Shown piece by piece: positions 53,014-62,043 of a stretch of DNA of 64,000 bases. The DNA lies in the NCBI RefSeq assembly GCF_000023885.1, contig NC_013165.1:1612001-1676000 (forward strand), given 5' to 3'. The notes beneath the pieces are model-generated. The model searched no databases, was not told the origin of the DNA, and was given only the letters and a program-made list of their open reading frames with translations. How positions within the stretch are numbered: the first letter of the stretch is position 1; each line of letters opens with the position of its first letter. The DNA is from Slackia heliotrinireducens DSM 20476. Its GTDB lineage: Bacteria > Actinomycetota > Coriobacteriia > Coriobacteriales > Eggerthellaceae. The position numbers and the translations under genes were made by a program.

Positions 53014-54822
53014 CTAGACGAACAGGCGCATGCAGCCGCGCGGAACGCCGTGCGCCCAGATGCTTGCGATGCGAACGTTACCCGAGACAGTGGTCGCTTC
53101 GATCATCTGGTCGTTACCGATGTAGATGCCTACATGGCCGTTCCAGGAAAGGATGTCGCCGCGCTGCCTATCAGCCAGAGCCACGTGCTTCACACTGCCG
53201 TAGTTCCAGAAATTGTTGGCGTCGTGGCTGTGCCAACCGTTCGGACCTGTGGCGTAGTGGTTATAGGGGTTGAACTCCCCCAGGTCCATGCCGCAGGCAT
53301 AGGCGCATTGGTACACCAGGCCGATGCAGTCGACGCCCACGCCGGGCTGCAGCGAGTAGTTCCACATGTACGGCGTGCCCAGGTATTGGTACGCGCGTGC
53401 GATGAACACGTCGACACATTCGGAACGCGTCGCCTTACGTGTGATGCGGCTCGGCGTGACGTAATCGAAATTGGTTCCGTGGCCGTCCACATACACGTTT
53501 TTGCTGCTGACCTGGTAGTATTGCGACGGGTTTTGATAGCCGGCCTTGTACGTGGTCGAGTAGCTCGAATACGCACCGTTAGGCATGACGTAGTAGTCGC
53601 CAATCCAAGTATCCGTGGCCATCTTGCCGCCCTTGTAAGAGTAGTACCAGGTGGAATCAACCTTGTACCAACCGGTCAGCATGGCACCGTTCGTGCCCAG
53701 CCTGTAGTAATAACCGTCTTCCTTCAGCCAGCCGGTCTTCATTTTTCCGTTGCTGTTGAAGTAATACCATTTGCCAGATACTTTCTGCCATCCTGTAGCC
53801 ATGCTGCCCGATTCGCGCATGTAGTACCAGCAGTTGGTGCCCTTCAGCCAGCCAGTGGCCATGTCGCCGCCGGACTTGAGGTAATACCACTTGCCGTCAA
53901 TCTGCTTCCAGCCTTTGACCAGCGTAAAGTCCGAAGCAAGATAATAGTACTTGCCGTTGTAGGACGCCCACCCGGATTTCTGAACCATCTTGCAATTGGC
54001 CCGCATAAGGTACGTCTTGCCATCGACCGTCGTCGGCCCGACGGCGGCCGCACCGTTATCCTTCAGGTAGTACTTTTCGCCATCAAGGGTAAGCCAGCCG
54101 GTACGCATCCTGCCGGAGTTGGCAAAGTAGTACCAGGCATCGTCGATCTTCTGCCAGCCCTTGGACATGGATCCGCCTGGCTTCATGTAGTACGTGCCAT
54201 CTTCGAGCTTCAGCCATCCCGTCTGCATGGCGCCGCTTTTCGCCATGTAATACCAGGTTCCGTTGACTTTCTGCCAGCCCGTGGTCATTTTTCCATCGGA
54301 ATCCATGTAGTACCAGACGTTTTTCACCTTCTGCCAGCCTGTGGTCATGGCACCGGTATTCTCGTCGAAGTAATACCAGATGCCATCGATCTTCAGCCAT
54401 CCACGCACATACTCGCCGTTCTGGCCGTAGTATTTGGCACCGTCAACCTCTTGCCAGCCATCTGCAATGGCAGGTTCTTCGGGAGTCTCGCCAGTATCCT
54501 GGTCGTCCCCGTCTGCAAGCGTCTCCGCTTCGGCCTCATCAGGTTCTGCGGCATCAGGAGCAATGGAAGGCTCTTCACCGCCCGTAGCTTCGGACTCGAC
54601 CGCAGAATCACCATCCGCAACCGGCACATCGGCATCTGCAACGGCACTATCGGACGCATCGTCGGCAGGTTGCTCTTGGCCGACGGCTTCTGCATCCATT
54701 GCATCCGCCGCAACCGTATCGTCAGCAAAAGCCACTCCGCCCGAAAGGAAGACGAGCAAAACCACTGCCGCAACCATCATGGCGATGGGCAGAAAACGAG
54801 CTTCGCATTTCACGCTATGCAT
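53014..54822 (-). CDS. Secreted NlpC/P60 endopeptidase with ~15 cell-wall-binding repeats
   Basis: A 602-residue protein. The signal peptide ends near AFA-DD, an acidic Asp/Ala/Glu linker runs to about 135, and about fifteen choline-binding-type repeats fill about 135-430. The C-terminal NlpC/P60 domain has Cys499 (VDCIGLVYQ) and His563 (NGHVGIYIG). It cleaves peptidoglycan stem peptides. ATG 54822 is preferred: the upstream ATG codons at 54831 and 54861 sit on or before the AAAGGA ribosome site. It is the last gene after cytidylyltransferase, GatD-like, GatZ-like and LicD on the same strand. Confidence 0.92.
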   Translation of the reverse strand: MHSVKCEARFLPIAMMVAAVVLLVFLSGGVAFADDTVAADAMDAEAVGQEQPADDASDSAVADADVPVADGDSAVESEATGGEEPSIAPDAAEPDEAEAETLADGDDQDTGETPEEPAIADGWQEVDGAKYYGQNGEYVRGWLKIDGIWYYFDENTGAMTTGWQKVKNVWYYMDSDGKMTTGWQKVNGTWYYMAKSGAMQTGWLKLEDGTYYMKPGGSMSKGWQKIDDAWYYFANSGRMRTGWLTLDGEKYYLKDNGAAAVGPTTVDGKTYLMRANCKMVQKSGWASYNGKYYYLASDFTLVKGWKQIDGKWYYLKSGGDMATGWLKGTNCWYYMRESGSMATGWQKVSGKWYYFNSNGKMKTGWLKEDGYYYRLGTNGAMLTGWYKVDSTWYYSYKGGKMATDTWIGDYYVMPNGAYSSYSTTYKAGYQNPSQYYQVSSKNVYVDGHGTNFDYVTPSRITRKATRSECVDVFIARAYQYLGTPYMWNYSLQPGVGVDCIGLVYQCAYACGMDLGEFNPYNHYATGPNGWHSHDANNFWNYGSVKHVALADRQRGDILSWNGHVGIYIGNDQMIEATTVSGNVRIASIWAHGVPRGCMRLFV

Positions 54823-54875
54823 ATGTTTCATCCTTTCGCAAAAGGCATGGGACATGCCCATGCCTTCATGCTTCT

Positions 54876-56684
54876 TTACTCTTCGCCAGCGTTGTTCTCG
54901 CCTGAGAAGAAGTCGTTTTCAGCCTCACGGCCTCCTCCGACGCCTTCCGCATCGGCCCAGAATAACAAATCATGGCCGACTCGTTGATGCGGATACGGCG
55001 GAACCATGTAGTCACCGTATTGCATGCGCAGGAACTTCTCAGGGTTCTTCGGAAGCATGATTTCGATGCCGTCGAATTCAACACGCTGGGCCGGATAGAG
55101 ATCTTCCACCTTCGCCATCGTGTAAGACGGAACGAAACTGGCCACGTATTCCAGACCTTCTTCTTCGGCCACATCGTTGTAGCAGGTAACCGTCTCGTCG
55201 TAGTCCTTCTGGGTCTCATCCAACGAAATGCCCCAGTAGTGCTTGGCCAGAATCTTGCCGTTGTTCTGGGCAATCATCCAGTCCAGATTCTTGCGGTCCG
55301 TGGGCATCTCTTCGGCCTGTGCTTTCGGATACTGACGGTTGACCACGCGATGATGCGCCTTGGCCTTACCGCGGACCTTGCTCTTGAACGAACGCTGCTC
55401 GGCGAAATCATTCGGAATGTAGTCGAACGGGAACACATCCACGCAGATGCCCTTGTGGAACGGGCGGAACTTGTTGTAGTCAGTAATGTATTCCGTATCG
55501 TTCATGCGAACCTTCGAGAACAGGTACGGAATGTTCGGGTCGCTCTCGCGAGTCTGCAGGAAGAAGCGATCGCCGTCAAGAATTGCACCGGCTTCGGCCT
55601 TGAACCGCTCGTAGTCGGCGCGCAGCATGCCGATATCGATGTCGTCGTCCCAGGGAATGAAGCCGCCGTGGCGGACATATCCCAGCATAGTGCCGCCGCA
55701 GGCGAAGTACTGGATGCCCAGCTCCTGGCAGACGCGGTCGATCTCGACCACGATCTCCTTCGCGTCGTTCTGCAGACGGCGCAGTTCAGGGGTGGTTTCC
55801 AGAATGGGCTCCTTGCCCCAGATGTCAGGACGGTCGGGGCAGCGCACCATAAGGCCGGCAAGGTTCATGCGCTGGATTTCGCCGATGTCGGATTTCGGCA
55901 CCGTGTATGAACGCCAGCTGAGCATGCGGGTCACATTGCTCATGCCGCGGCCCTGATACCGCTTGGCCAGATGGTGGATGCGCCAGGACGCCAGACGCAA
56001 AGGCATGATCTTGTATCGCAGCATATGGCGGTCGATGATGGCGCCGTAACCGTCTTCATAGTTCGCCTCGTTCATGTGGCGGCAAGCGATGGTGCGCCTG
56101 AACGTGACGCTGCGGCGCTTCATCTGGCGGTAAAACTTCTTACGGGTGAAGAAGTCGTCGGGCACCTCATCGAACACCGTGGCCTGGATCATGCCGCGGA
56201 TGACCATGGGCAACGTGTTGTCACCGTACAGGATGTCCAAATCATCTTCAACGTACGTGTATTCGATGGCGTCGATGTGCGCATAGATTCGGCGGATGTT
56301 CTTGTACCGTTTATCCGTGAAGAACGGGTTGTACTTGAATCCCAGCTCTTCAATCTGCTCATCGGTCAGCGCGTTGAACGCCGCCTCGAACTTATCCATC
56401 TCAGGACGGAGGAATCCAAGGTCGATGCGGGAATAGCCAGGCAGGAAGTCCTGGTATGCAACAATGCCGGCAAGGGTTTTGCCGTACACGAAGTACTTGA
56501 TGCCGTGCTCTTCGCAGAACGCGTCGATCTTGCGCATCAGCTCAAGGTTGGCCTCTCGCGTCGCTTTGAGCAGAAGCGTGTCACGGTACGTGACATACGA
56601 CTGGTGCTCTAAGAAGCTCGACCCCATCACGTCTTCGATGAGGTCGAGTTCTTTTTGCGTTCTGGCCGTTTTGATGTCCGCCAT
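54876..56684 (-). CDS. Tandem LicD protein (degenerate + intact domain)
   Basis: A 602-residue protein. The N-terminal LicD-like domain (about 45-230) has lost most metal residues: GKTLAGIVAYQDFLPGYSRID (only D88 remains). The C-terminal LicD domain (about 300-575) is intact, with GGTMLGYVRHGGFIPWDDDI (330-349) and aspartates 346, 347, 348 and 350. The gene is 47 bases downstream of the GatZ-like gene and 53 upstream of the NlpC/P60 gene. The operon context points to a CDP-polyol as donor. The decayed domain may bind the acceptor glycan. Confidence 0.92.
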   Translation of the reverse strand: MADIKTARTQKELDLIEDVMGSSFLEHQSYVTYRDTLLLKATREANLELMRKIDAFCEEHGIKYFVYGKTLAGIVAYQDFLPGYSRIDLGFLRPEMDKFEAAFNALTDEQIEELGFKYNPFFTDKRYKNIRRIYAHIDAIEYTYVEDDLDILYGDNTLPMVIRGMIQATVFDEVPDDFFTRKKFYRQMKRRSVTFRRTIACRHMNEANYEDGYGAIIDRHMLRYKIMPLRLASWRIHHLAKRYQGRGMSNVTRMLSWRSYTVPKSDIGEIQRMNLAGLMVRCPDRPDIWGKEPILETTPELRRLQNDAKEIVVEIDRVCQELGIQYFACGGTMLGYVRHGGFIPWDDDIDIGMLRADYERFKAEAGAILDGDRFFLQTRESDPNIPYLFSKVRMNDTEYITDYNKFRPFHKGICVDVFPFDYIPNDFAEQRSFKSKVRGKAKAHHRVVNRQYPKAQAEEMPTDRKNLDWMIAQNNGKILAKHYWGISLDETQKDYDETVTCYNDVAEEEGLEYVASFVPSYTMAKVEDLYPAQRVEFDGIEIMLPKNPEKFLRMQYGDYMVPPYPHQRVGHDLLFWADAEGVGGGREAENDFFSGENNAGEE

Positions 56685-56731
56685 AATGCAAAAACTTTCT
56701 ATTCGAACGTGTAGTTACCCCTCAGCGTTCA

Positions 56732-58066
56732 TTATCGCGGTTCCATGGGGATTTCGGGAGCCCCCATTCCGCAATAATCGGTAGCGCGCAGGTAGCCGTC
56801 GATGCTGTCGCCAATGTGGTCCCAGATGATATCGGCAGCTTCGTTGCGAATTTCGCCACGACGTACACGATAATACTGAATGGGCAAGAATTGGCTGAGC
56901 ATGCAGTGCGGAATGACATTTCCGCTCAGATTCTCAACAAGTTTGTTACGCGCGGCTTTGATTTCGGGCTTAGCGAAATAGTAGCGGCAACGGTCGTAGA
57001 AGCTGTACGCACGCGCGATGCGCTGCTCGTTGGGCGTACCCTGATAATAGGATTCCCAGGAGGACGGGTCGTCCATCATGACCTTTTCCAGCGTGTCGCG
57101 GTAGTTGGACCACACTTCGGGGGTCTCGGCGTAAATCTCGCGCTCGATGTTCTCCAGGGCGAACAGGGATTCGCGCAGGGCGAACGTCAGAGCCGGGCCC
57201 ACCTTGAGGATGGCCACGCCGTCTTCAACCATACGGCCCAGGTTCTTTTGAGTCTGGTAGTCGGTGGAGTGACCCTCGATGCACAGCGGCTCCTCGCGCA
57301 TAGCGGCAACGGTTTCGGCAGCGCGCGGGCGGTTGTACTCGTCCAGATGGAACTCGTGGAACTCGACGCCCATCTCGATGACGATACCGACGACGCGGTC
57401 GAACACGTCATGCAGGCCATGGCGCTCGAAGGCTTCCCTGTAAATGCGGATGGTGTTGGTGGCGTCGCTGGCCGTGGTCACACCCATCTCGCCGGCGTTG
57501 AAGTCGCCGCCGGGAACGGGAACCTCGCTGCCGATGACGTACACGGGCTGCACTGCGTCAGGATGGCTCTTCTTGTACTCCTTGAAGGCCTCTTCAGCGG
57601 CCTGGCACATACGGGCACCGCGCTCGGCGCAGGTGGCGGTCAGGAAAGGCTGGTCGGGGTCGTCGGAGGCGACGCGCATGCTGGTGTCCAGGTGGATCTT
57701 CTCATAACCCGCAAGCACGCAGTCTGCTGCCAGGCGGCAGGCATTCTCCATGGCCTCGTCTTCGTTCAGGTTCGTCCAAGGCAGCGGGCCCAGATGGTCG
57801 CCGCCCAAAATGACCTGGGAGAACGGAACGCAGAGTTCCTCGGCCAGGCCCTTGACGAAATCAGCGAAATCAAACGGGGTCATGCCCGTGTAGCCGCCCA
57901 TCTGGTTCACCTGGTTGGAGGTGGACTCGATCAGGGCCGGCGTGCCGGTCTTGTAGGCACGCAGCAGCGCCGCACGGATGACGTCCTCGTTTGCCGAGCA
58001 GCACGAATAGATGCCGACACGACGTCCAGACTTGTTCTTCTGGACAATTTCCTGCATGGTATGCAT
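56732..58066 (-). CDS. GatZ/KbaZ-like class II aldolase-fold protein
   Basis: A 444-residue member of the GatZ/KbaZ family (PF08013). Motifs include GYTGMTPFDF, GGDHLGPLPW, the HLDTSMR strand and the ECxTDYQT-like EGHSTDYQT. In E. coli, GatZ/KbaZ support the catalytic GatY/KbaY subunits of tagatose-1,6-bisphosphate aldolase. No GatY partner is encoded here, so it may work alone or have another role. The start ATG shares a base with the stop of the dehydrogenase gene (TAATG), with GAGG upstream. Coupling to that gene and to a cytidylyltransferase suggests polyol- or ketose-phosphate chemistry. Confidence 0.88.
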   Translation of the reverse strand: MHTMQEIVQKNKSGRRVGIYSCCSANEDVIRAALLRAYKTGTPALIESTSNQVNQMGGYTGMTPFDFADFVKGLAEELCVPFSQVILGGDHLGPLPWTNLNEDEAMENACRLAADCVLAGYEKIHLDTSMRVASDDPDQPFLTATCAERGARMCQAAEEAFKEYKKSHPDAVQPVYVIGSEVPVPGGDFNAGEMGVTTASDATNTIRIYREAFERHGLHDVFDRVVGIVIEMGVEFHEFHLDEYNRPRAAETVAAMREEPLCIEGHSTDYQTQKNLGRMVEDGVAILKVGPALTFALRESLFALENIEREIYAETPEVWSNYRDTLEKVMMDDPSSWESYYQGTPNEQRIARAYSFYDRCRYYFAKPEIKAARNKLVENLSGNVIPHCMLSQFLPIQYYRVRRGEIRNEAADIIWDHIGDSIDGYLRATDYCGMGAPEIPMEPR

Positions 58067-59124
58067 TAGTTGACCTCTTTCCATGAGTCAATGAGGATCT
58101 TGCCACGGACCTTTTCCGTCCCGACGAAGCGGTCGAAAGCCGTAGCCGTCTCCTGCAATTTATAAACACCATCAATCATCTCGGGCACCACGCGCATGAT
58201 GCCCCGGTTGAAGAAATCGTCTACGTTTACCCATTCGACACCGGGCCACGGTGCGGAATAGGACATCCACGAACCGATCAGGGTAAGTTCCTTGCGATTG
58301 AGCATCTCCCATTCGCGGATGGTGAAGGCCACATCGTCTTTTGGCGTGCCGACGAACACCACCGTGCCCTTGCTGCCCGCGACGGCCATCGCATCGATGA
58401 TGGTCTTGGGCGTGCCGGCAGTATCGAACACGTAATCAAAGCCCTTGCCGCCGTTGAAAGCCTTGGCGGTTTCCAGCCAGCCCTCTTCAGAAGTGTTGAC
58501 CAGGTTTTCCAGCCCTGCCGCCTTCGCAGCGTCGAGTCGCACCTGGGAGTGGTTCGAAACCACCACAACACCTGCGCCGTAACCGGACAGGGCCTGTCCC
58601 AGCAGAATGCCGATGGTGCCGGCGCCGATGACGATAGCCGAGGCGCCTTCACGGAAATTCGCCAGCTCGATGCCGTGGAGGGCAACCGTGGCCGGCTCGT
58701 AGAGCGCGCCTTCCATGTCGGTCACTTTCTCACCCAGCGGAAAGACGTTCTCGACAGGCAGGACCACGTATTCGGCCATGCTGCCCTGAGAACGGGAGCC
58801 GACGAAGCCGTAATGGCCGCACAAGGAGAAGTTTCCGTTCTTGCAGTCCTCGCATTCGCCGCAGGGCTCCAGAGGAATGCCCGAAACGCGGGTGCCGACC
58901 AGAGAAGCGTCGACGCCCTGGCCCACCGCGGTGATTTCGCCGGAGAACTCGTGGCCTAAAACCAGCGGGAAGTTATGGACAGCGCCTTTATGGAAGCGCG
59001 GCACGTCCGATCCGCAGATGCCCGTGAAGTGCACGCGCACCTGCACCTGGCCGGCACCCGGCTCAGGCGTCGGCAGTTCCAGGTATTCCATTGTCTTCGT
59101 GTCTTGCAGCTGAGCGGCAAACAT
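58066..59124 (-). CDS. GatD-like zinc polyol-phosphate dehydrogenase
   Basis: A 352-residue medium-chain dehydrogenase. Catalytic zinc ligands are C37 and H58-E59; structural zinc ligands are C88, C91, C94 and C102; the nucleotide loop is GAGTIG. The segment RKELTLIGSWMSYSAPWPGVEW and the early ICGSDVPRFHKGAVHNFP closely follow E. coli galactitol-1-phosphate 5-dehydrogenase. Other options are sorbitol dehydrogenase or a TarJ-type ribulose-5-phosphate reductase. Encoded 11 bases after the cytidylyltransferase, it would supply or consume the polyol phosphate that is activated. Confidence 0.9.
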   Translation of the reverse strand: MFAAQLQDTKTMEYLELPTPEPGAGQVQVRVHFTGICGSDVPRFHKGAVHNFPLVLGHEFSGEITAVGQGVDASLVGTRVSGIPLEPCGECEDCKNGNFSLCGHYGFVGSRSQGSMAEYVVLPVENVFPLGEKVTDMEGALYEPATVALHGIELANFREGASAIVIGAGTIGILLGQALSGYGAGVVVVSNHSQVRLDAAKAAGLENLVNTSEEGWLETAKAFNGGKGFDYVFDTAGTPKTIIDAMAVAGSKGTVVFVGTPKDDVAFTIREWEMLNRKELTLIGSWMSYSAPWPGVEWVNVDDFFNRGIMRVVPEMIDGVYKLQETATAFDRFVGTEKVRGKILIDSWKEVN

Positions 59125-59135
59125 CTAAAGCACTC

Positions 59136-59855
59136 CTAGAAGTAGTAGTTATGGAACAGCTCCCTGAAGGCGTCCATGTCGTGGCGGTACGTAATCTTCA
59201 GGTTGATGAGGTCGGTCGGAACGATCTTCATCTTGATGTCGTGGGCCAATGCCAAAGCACCGGCCGACGTGTACAATTCAAGATGCTCCTCGTCCATCTC
59301 TTTATAGATGGGCCAGATCAGACCGAATTTAAAAGCCTCGGGGCTTGCGCCGGTCACCACGGTCTGACGTGGGATAACGCTTACGAGCTCCTTGCTTTCG
59401 GGATCCATGCCATACACGGTGTCGTACTGGCATTCGGCCATGGTCGCTCCGCCGAAGTTCGCCGCAGCGGAGGACAGGTCACCCAAATGGGCGGCATCCA
59501 CATAAGGATGCGTGGTGTCGTGGATGAATACGATGTCGTCGTCGGTTGCCATTTCGGCCACCTTGGTCAAGCCGTTTTTGACAGATTCCGAGCGGCTGGA
59601 GCCACCTGGGACCACGCAGTAATCGAAGCCTTCAAGCCCAAGGTCCGCAATCCACTTGTCCGTGAAGTCGACCCATTTGCGATGGCAGACGATAACGGTG
59701 TAGTCGGCGAAACCAAGCTCGGCATACTTCTCCACGAGGTAGCTGAACGTGGGCTTTCCCTCAACTTCAACAAACTGTTTGGGCACGTCAGCACCGAAAC
59801 GCGTACCGGAGCCGCCCATCATGAGCAGCAAGTACTTCTTATAACGTGTCGTCAA
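59136..59855 (-). CDS. IspD/TarI-family cytidylyltransferase
   Basis: A 239-residue nucleotidyltransferase. The CTP loop LLMMGGSGTRFGADVPKQF and the VIVCHRKW, PGGSSRSESVKNGL and IHDTTHPYV segments place it in the IspD/TarI/ISPD family. It starts at TTG with AAGGAG seven bases upstream. IspD proper is a housekeeping isoprenoid enzyme, but this copy leads an operon with a polyol-phosphate dehydrogenase and LicD, the setting of TarI and human ISPD, which make CDP-ribitol. The 277-base AT-rich gap upstream should hold the promoter; TATAGT near 59905 is a weak -10. Confidence 0.9.
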   Translation of the reverse strand: MTTRYKKYLLLMMGGSGTRFGADVPKQFVEVEGKPTFSYLVEKYAELGFADYTVIVCHRKWVDFTDKWIADLGLEGFDYCVVPGGSSRSESVKNGLTKVAEMATDDDIVFIHDTTHPYVDAAHLGDLSSAAANFGGATMAECQYDTVYGMDPESKELVSVIPRQTVVTGASPEAFKFGLIWPIYKEMDEEHLELYTSAGALALAHDIKMKIVPTDLINLKITYRHDMDAFRELFHNYYF

Positions 59856-60132
59856 AACGAGCTCCTTAAAGTGAAATTGCCTGAAAACATGTGTTTGTCC
59901 ACTATAGACATATCTCTACTTGTTTTGGGAGTTCCTGACCAAAATCACGTTATCTTAAAAATTAGCCTTGGTTAATTTCCATAATTCATTTCGTTATGAC
60001 ATCGTACGGAGGCATAAAACACGAAGGTGCATTTTAGTTCGCATAGGCGATCCGACACGATACCCCGCCTGGATAACGCAAAATCAGACACGCATACGCA
60101 ACAGGCAATCCGCAATAGGGCCTTTGGTGAAA

Positions 60133-62043
60133 CTAACCTTTAAAAAAGCGGCTTTGGAACTTGCGCACCATCGAATTGTTCTCGGTTTTCGATGCGGCAT
60201 CGGACTTTAAGGCAGCTTTCGTCTTTCCCTTGGCTTCCGCATTCTTGGCAGCTTCAGCTTTTCTTGCAGCACGAACGTTGGGTATCGAATCATAGTCCTC
60301 TCGAATGACGCATTCGAGAACGGCCCTTTCCGTATACGAAAGCCTATCAAGAATTCCAGGTCGCCACAGCGGTTCGATGGTGTCCTTGAGTTCGGGCAAT
60401 AGGGGCTTCTCCTCTTCCCAACTTCTTTTGTCCATTGACGTAGTGATGATCGCATATGTTGGCTTTTGGAGCAAAAGGGCAACCAACGGCTCCTCCAACT
60501 CCTCCGTTTGTGCACCACGAATGCATTCCAACAGCGCCTTCAAACCAGTCAACCTTCCGTTGAACGAGGTGTCGGAAGACGTTAGCCAGGTGCTTATACC
60601 CCTCGACGCCGCAACATTGTTGCAGGTGACTTCACAGGTGCCAACCTGCATCTTGAGGTCGTATCGCAAGCCGTCAACCCCGACCAAACCCTCATCCACC
60701 GGGACGCACCATAAGCCGCCAAGCTCTTGATCGCCCTTCAAAGGCAGGACGTATTCGAATAATTCGGCTTCCAGCCAACCATCGTTGCTGTCGTGAATGC
60801 GAACACATAGAGAATCGATGTAGGCGATTGCGGGATTGGCCCTATAGGCCCCAACCACGTAATCGCGTTTCCCGGTACTTAGAATGCCCACTGAAGAAAA
60901 CAAGGTTTTATCCAGCTGACAGACCAGACACGCCCGCTCCAGAAAGAGCGGGATACGACCGAGCAAATCATGAATGGGCTTCACCGGATGCTTTTCCTCA
61001 AGAGAGTTGACAGCAACTTTGTGGCTACGTCGGGACGAAGCCACCCTTTTCGCCAAGGTTCGTATTTCGGGTATCTGCCCATATCGTTCATTCATCAAGG
61101 CGTCGAGCACTGCATGCTCGGTAAACTTCAAATGCCCAGCGATCTCTTCATCCCAGTACGGCAGCAGAGCCATCCTCAGTTGAGGCATTTTCTCAACCTC
61201 ATTACCCCATCCTCGATCCATTGAGGTTGTAATGAGTTTATATGCAGAATGCCCGAAGATCTTCTCATACAAATACGGATACGCTTCGCACTCTGCATGA
61301 CTGTCGCGGATGGCATCCAGCATAGCTTGGATTCCTTCGAGTCTTTTCTCGAACGTCTTCAGAGGATGCAGGTCATTGCTATGTATGATGCTTTCGTTTC
61401 TCTGAATGTAATCAACGTAAGGATAGTCAGAGGCAAACGACACAACGTTCGCCTTTAGAAGAACCTCGATTGCAAACAGGAAGTCCTCGGAATACGTGTT
61501 TGCAAAGCGAATACCATTCTCCTTGATTGTTGACAGGCGGAATAGCTTTCTGGCATCCAAAACCTCCACCATCGGCAACATGAATCGATGTCCACTTGGG
61601 ATGCAAGAGTATAGTTGCTCACTATGCGTCGGAACGACAGCGAATGACCCCGTGGAAGGGTCGACCACCCTTTGGGTAAATCCGACAACGTCCGAGCCCC
61701 ATTCCAAGGCATGGCGCACAAGGCGTTCGCATGATTCTGGCCAAAGAATGTCATCCGCATCATGGAACAAGACGTACTCTCCGCAGGCATGTTCGATTCC
61801 CTTGTTCCTTGGCGCAGATGCAAATCCGGAACCAGGCTGATGAAAGCATCGGATATTCTCATGTCTTTCCGCATATTCGTCGCAAACGTCTTCAGAACCG
61901 TCGTCGGACCCATCGTCGATTATGATGATTTCGAAGTCCTCGCTAGGCATGGTCTGCCTGACCAGCGAATCCAAACACGGCCTGAAGTACTCCCCGGCGT
62001 TATAGACGGGAACAACAATGCTCAGTAGTTTCACTGTTTCCAT
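60133..62043 (-). CDS. Family 2 glycosyltransferase with duplicated C-terminal module
   Basis: A 636-residue protein. The GT-A domain occupies about 1-230: LLSIVVPVYNAGEYF, IIIDDGSDDGS and the metal motif D95-A-D97. Two related helical modules follow, about 231-332 and 495-595. They share GI/LxA-M/L-L, ITTSMD, PxLRxxLxPxW and L(K/S)(F/Y)TE(H/R)AVL. Between them (about 335-490) lies a beta-rich segment. The Lys/Ala-rich tail (about 590-625) could be coiled or surface-binding. The start METVKLL has AGGA upstream. It is likely a wall- or capsule-polymer glycosyltransferase; acceptor unknown. Confidence 0.9.
   Translation of the reverse strand: METVKLLSIVVPVYNAGEYFRPCLDSLVRQTMPSEDFEIIIIDDGSDDGSEDVCDEYAERHENIRCFHQPGSGFASAPRNKGIEHACGEYVLFHDADDILWPESCERLVRHALEWGSDVVGFTQRVVDPSTGSFAVVPTHSEQLYSCIPSGHRFMLPMVEVLDARKLFRLSTIKENGIRFANTYSEDFLFAIEVLLKANVVSFASDYPYVDYIQRNESIIHSNDLHPLKTFEKRLEGIQAMLDAIRDSHAECEAYPYLYEKIFGHSAYKLITTSMDRGWGNEVEKMPQLRMALLPYWDEEIAGHLKFTEHAVLDALMNERYGQIPEIRTLAKRVASSRRSHKVAVNSLEEKHPVKPIHDLLGRIPLFLERACLVCQLDKTLFSSVGILSTGKRDYVVGAYRANPAIAYIDSLCVRIHDSNDGWLEAELFEYVLPLKGDQELGGLWCVPVDEGLVGVDGLRYDLKMQVGTCEVTCNNVAASRGISTWLTSSDTSFNGRLTGLKALLECIRGAQTEELEEPLVALLLQKPTYAIITTSMDKRSWEEEKPLLPELKDTIEPLWRPGILDRLSYTERAVLECVIREDYDSIPNVRAARKAEAAKNAEAKGKTKAALKSDAASKTENNSMVRKFQSRFFKG

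Noticed and set aside
56732-59124. A galactitol catabolic operon
   Set aside because: GatD- and GatZ-like genes are present but there is no GatY aldolase, phosphotransferase-system component, kinase or regulator; the partners are a cytidylyltransferase and LicD.
47426-59855. A choline (lic) locus
   Set aside because: LicD proteins are present, but no choline kinase, choline permease or LicC-type cytidylyltransferase was found; the cytidylyltransferase is IspD/TarI-type.
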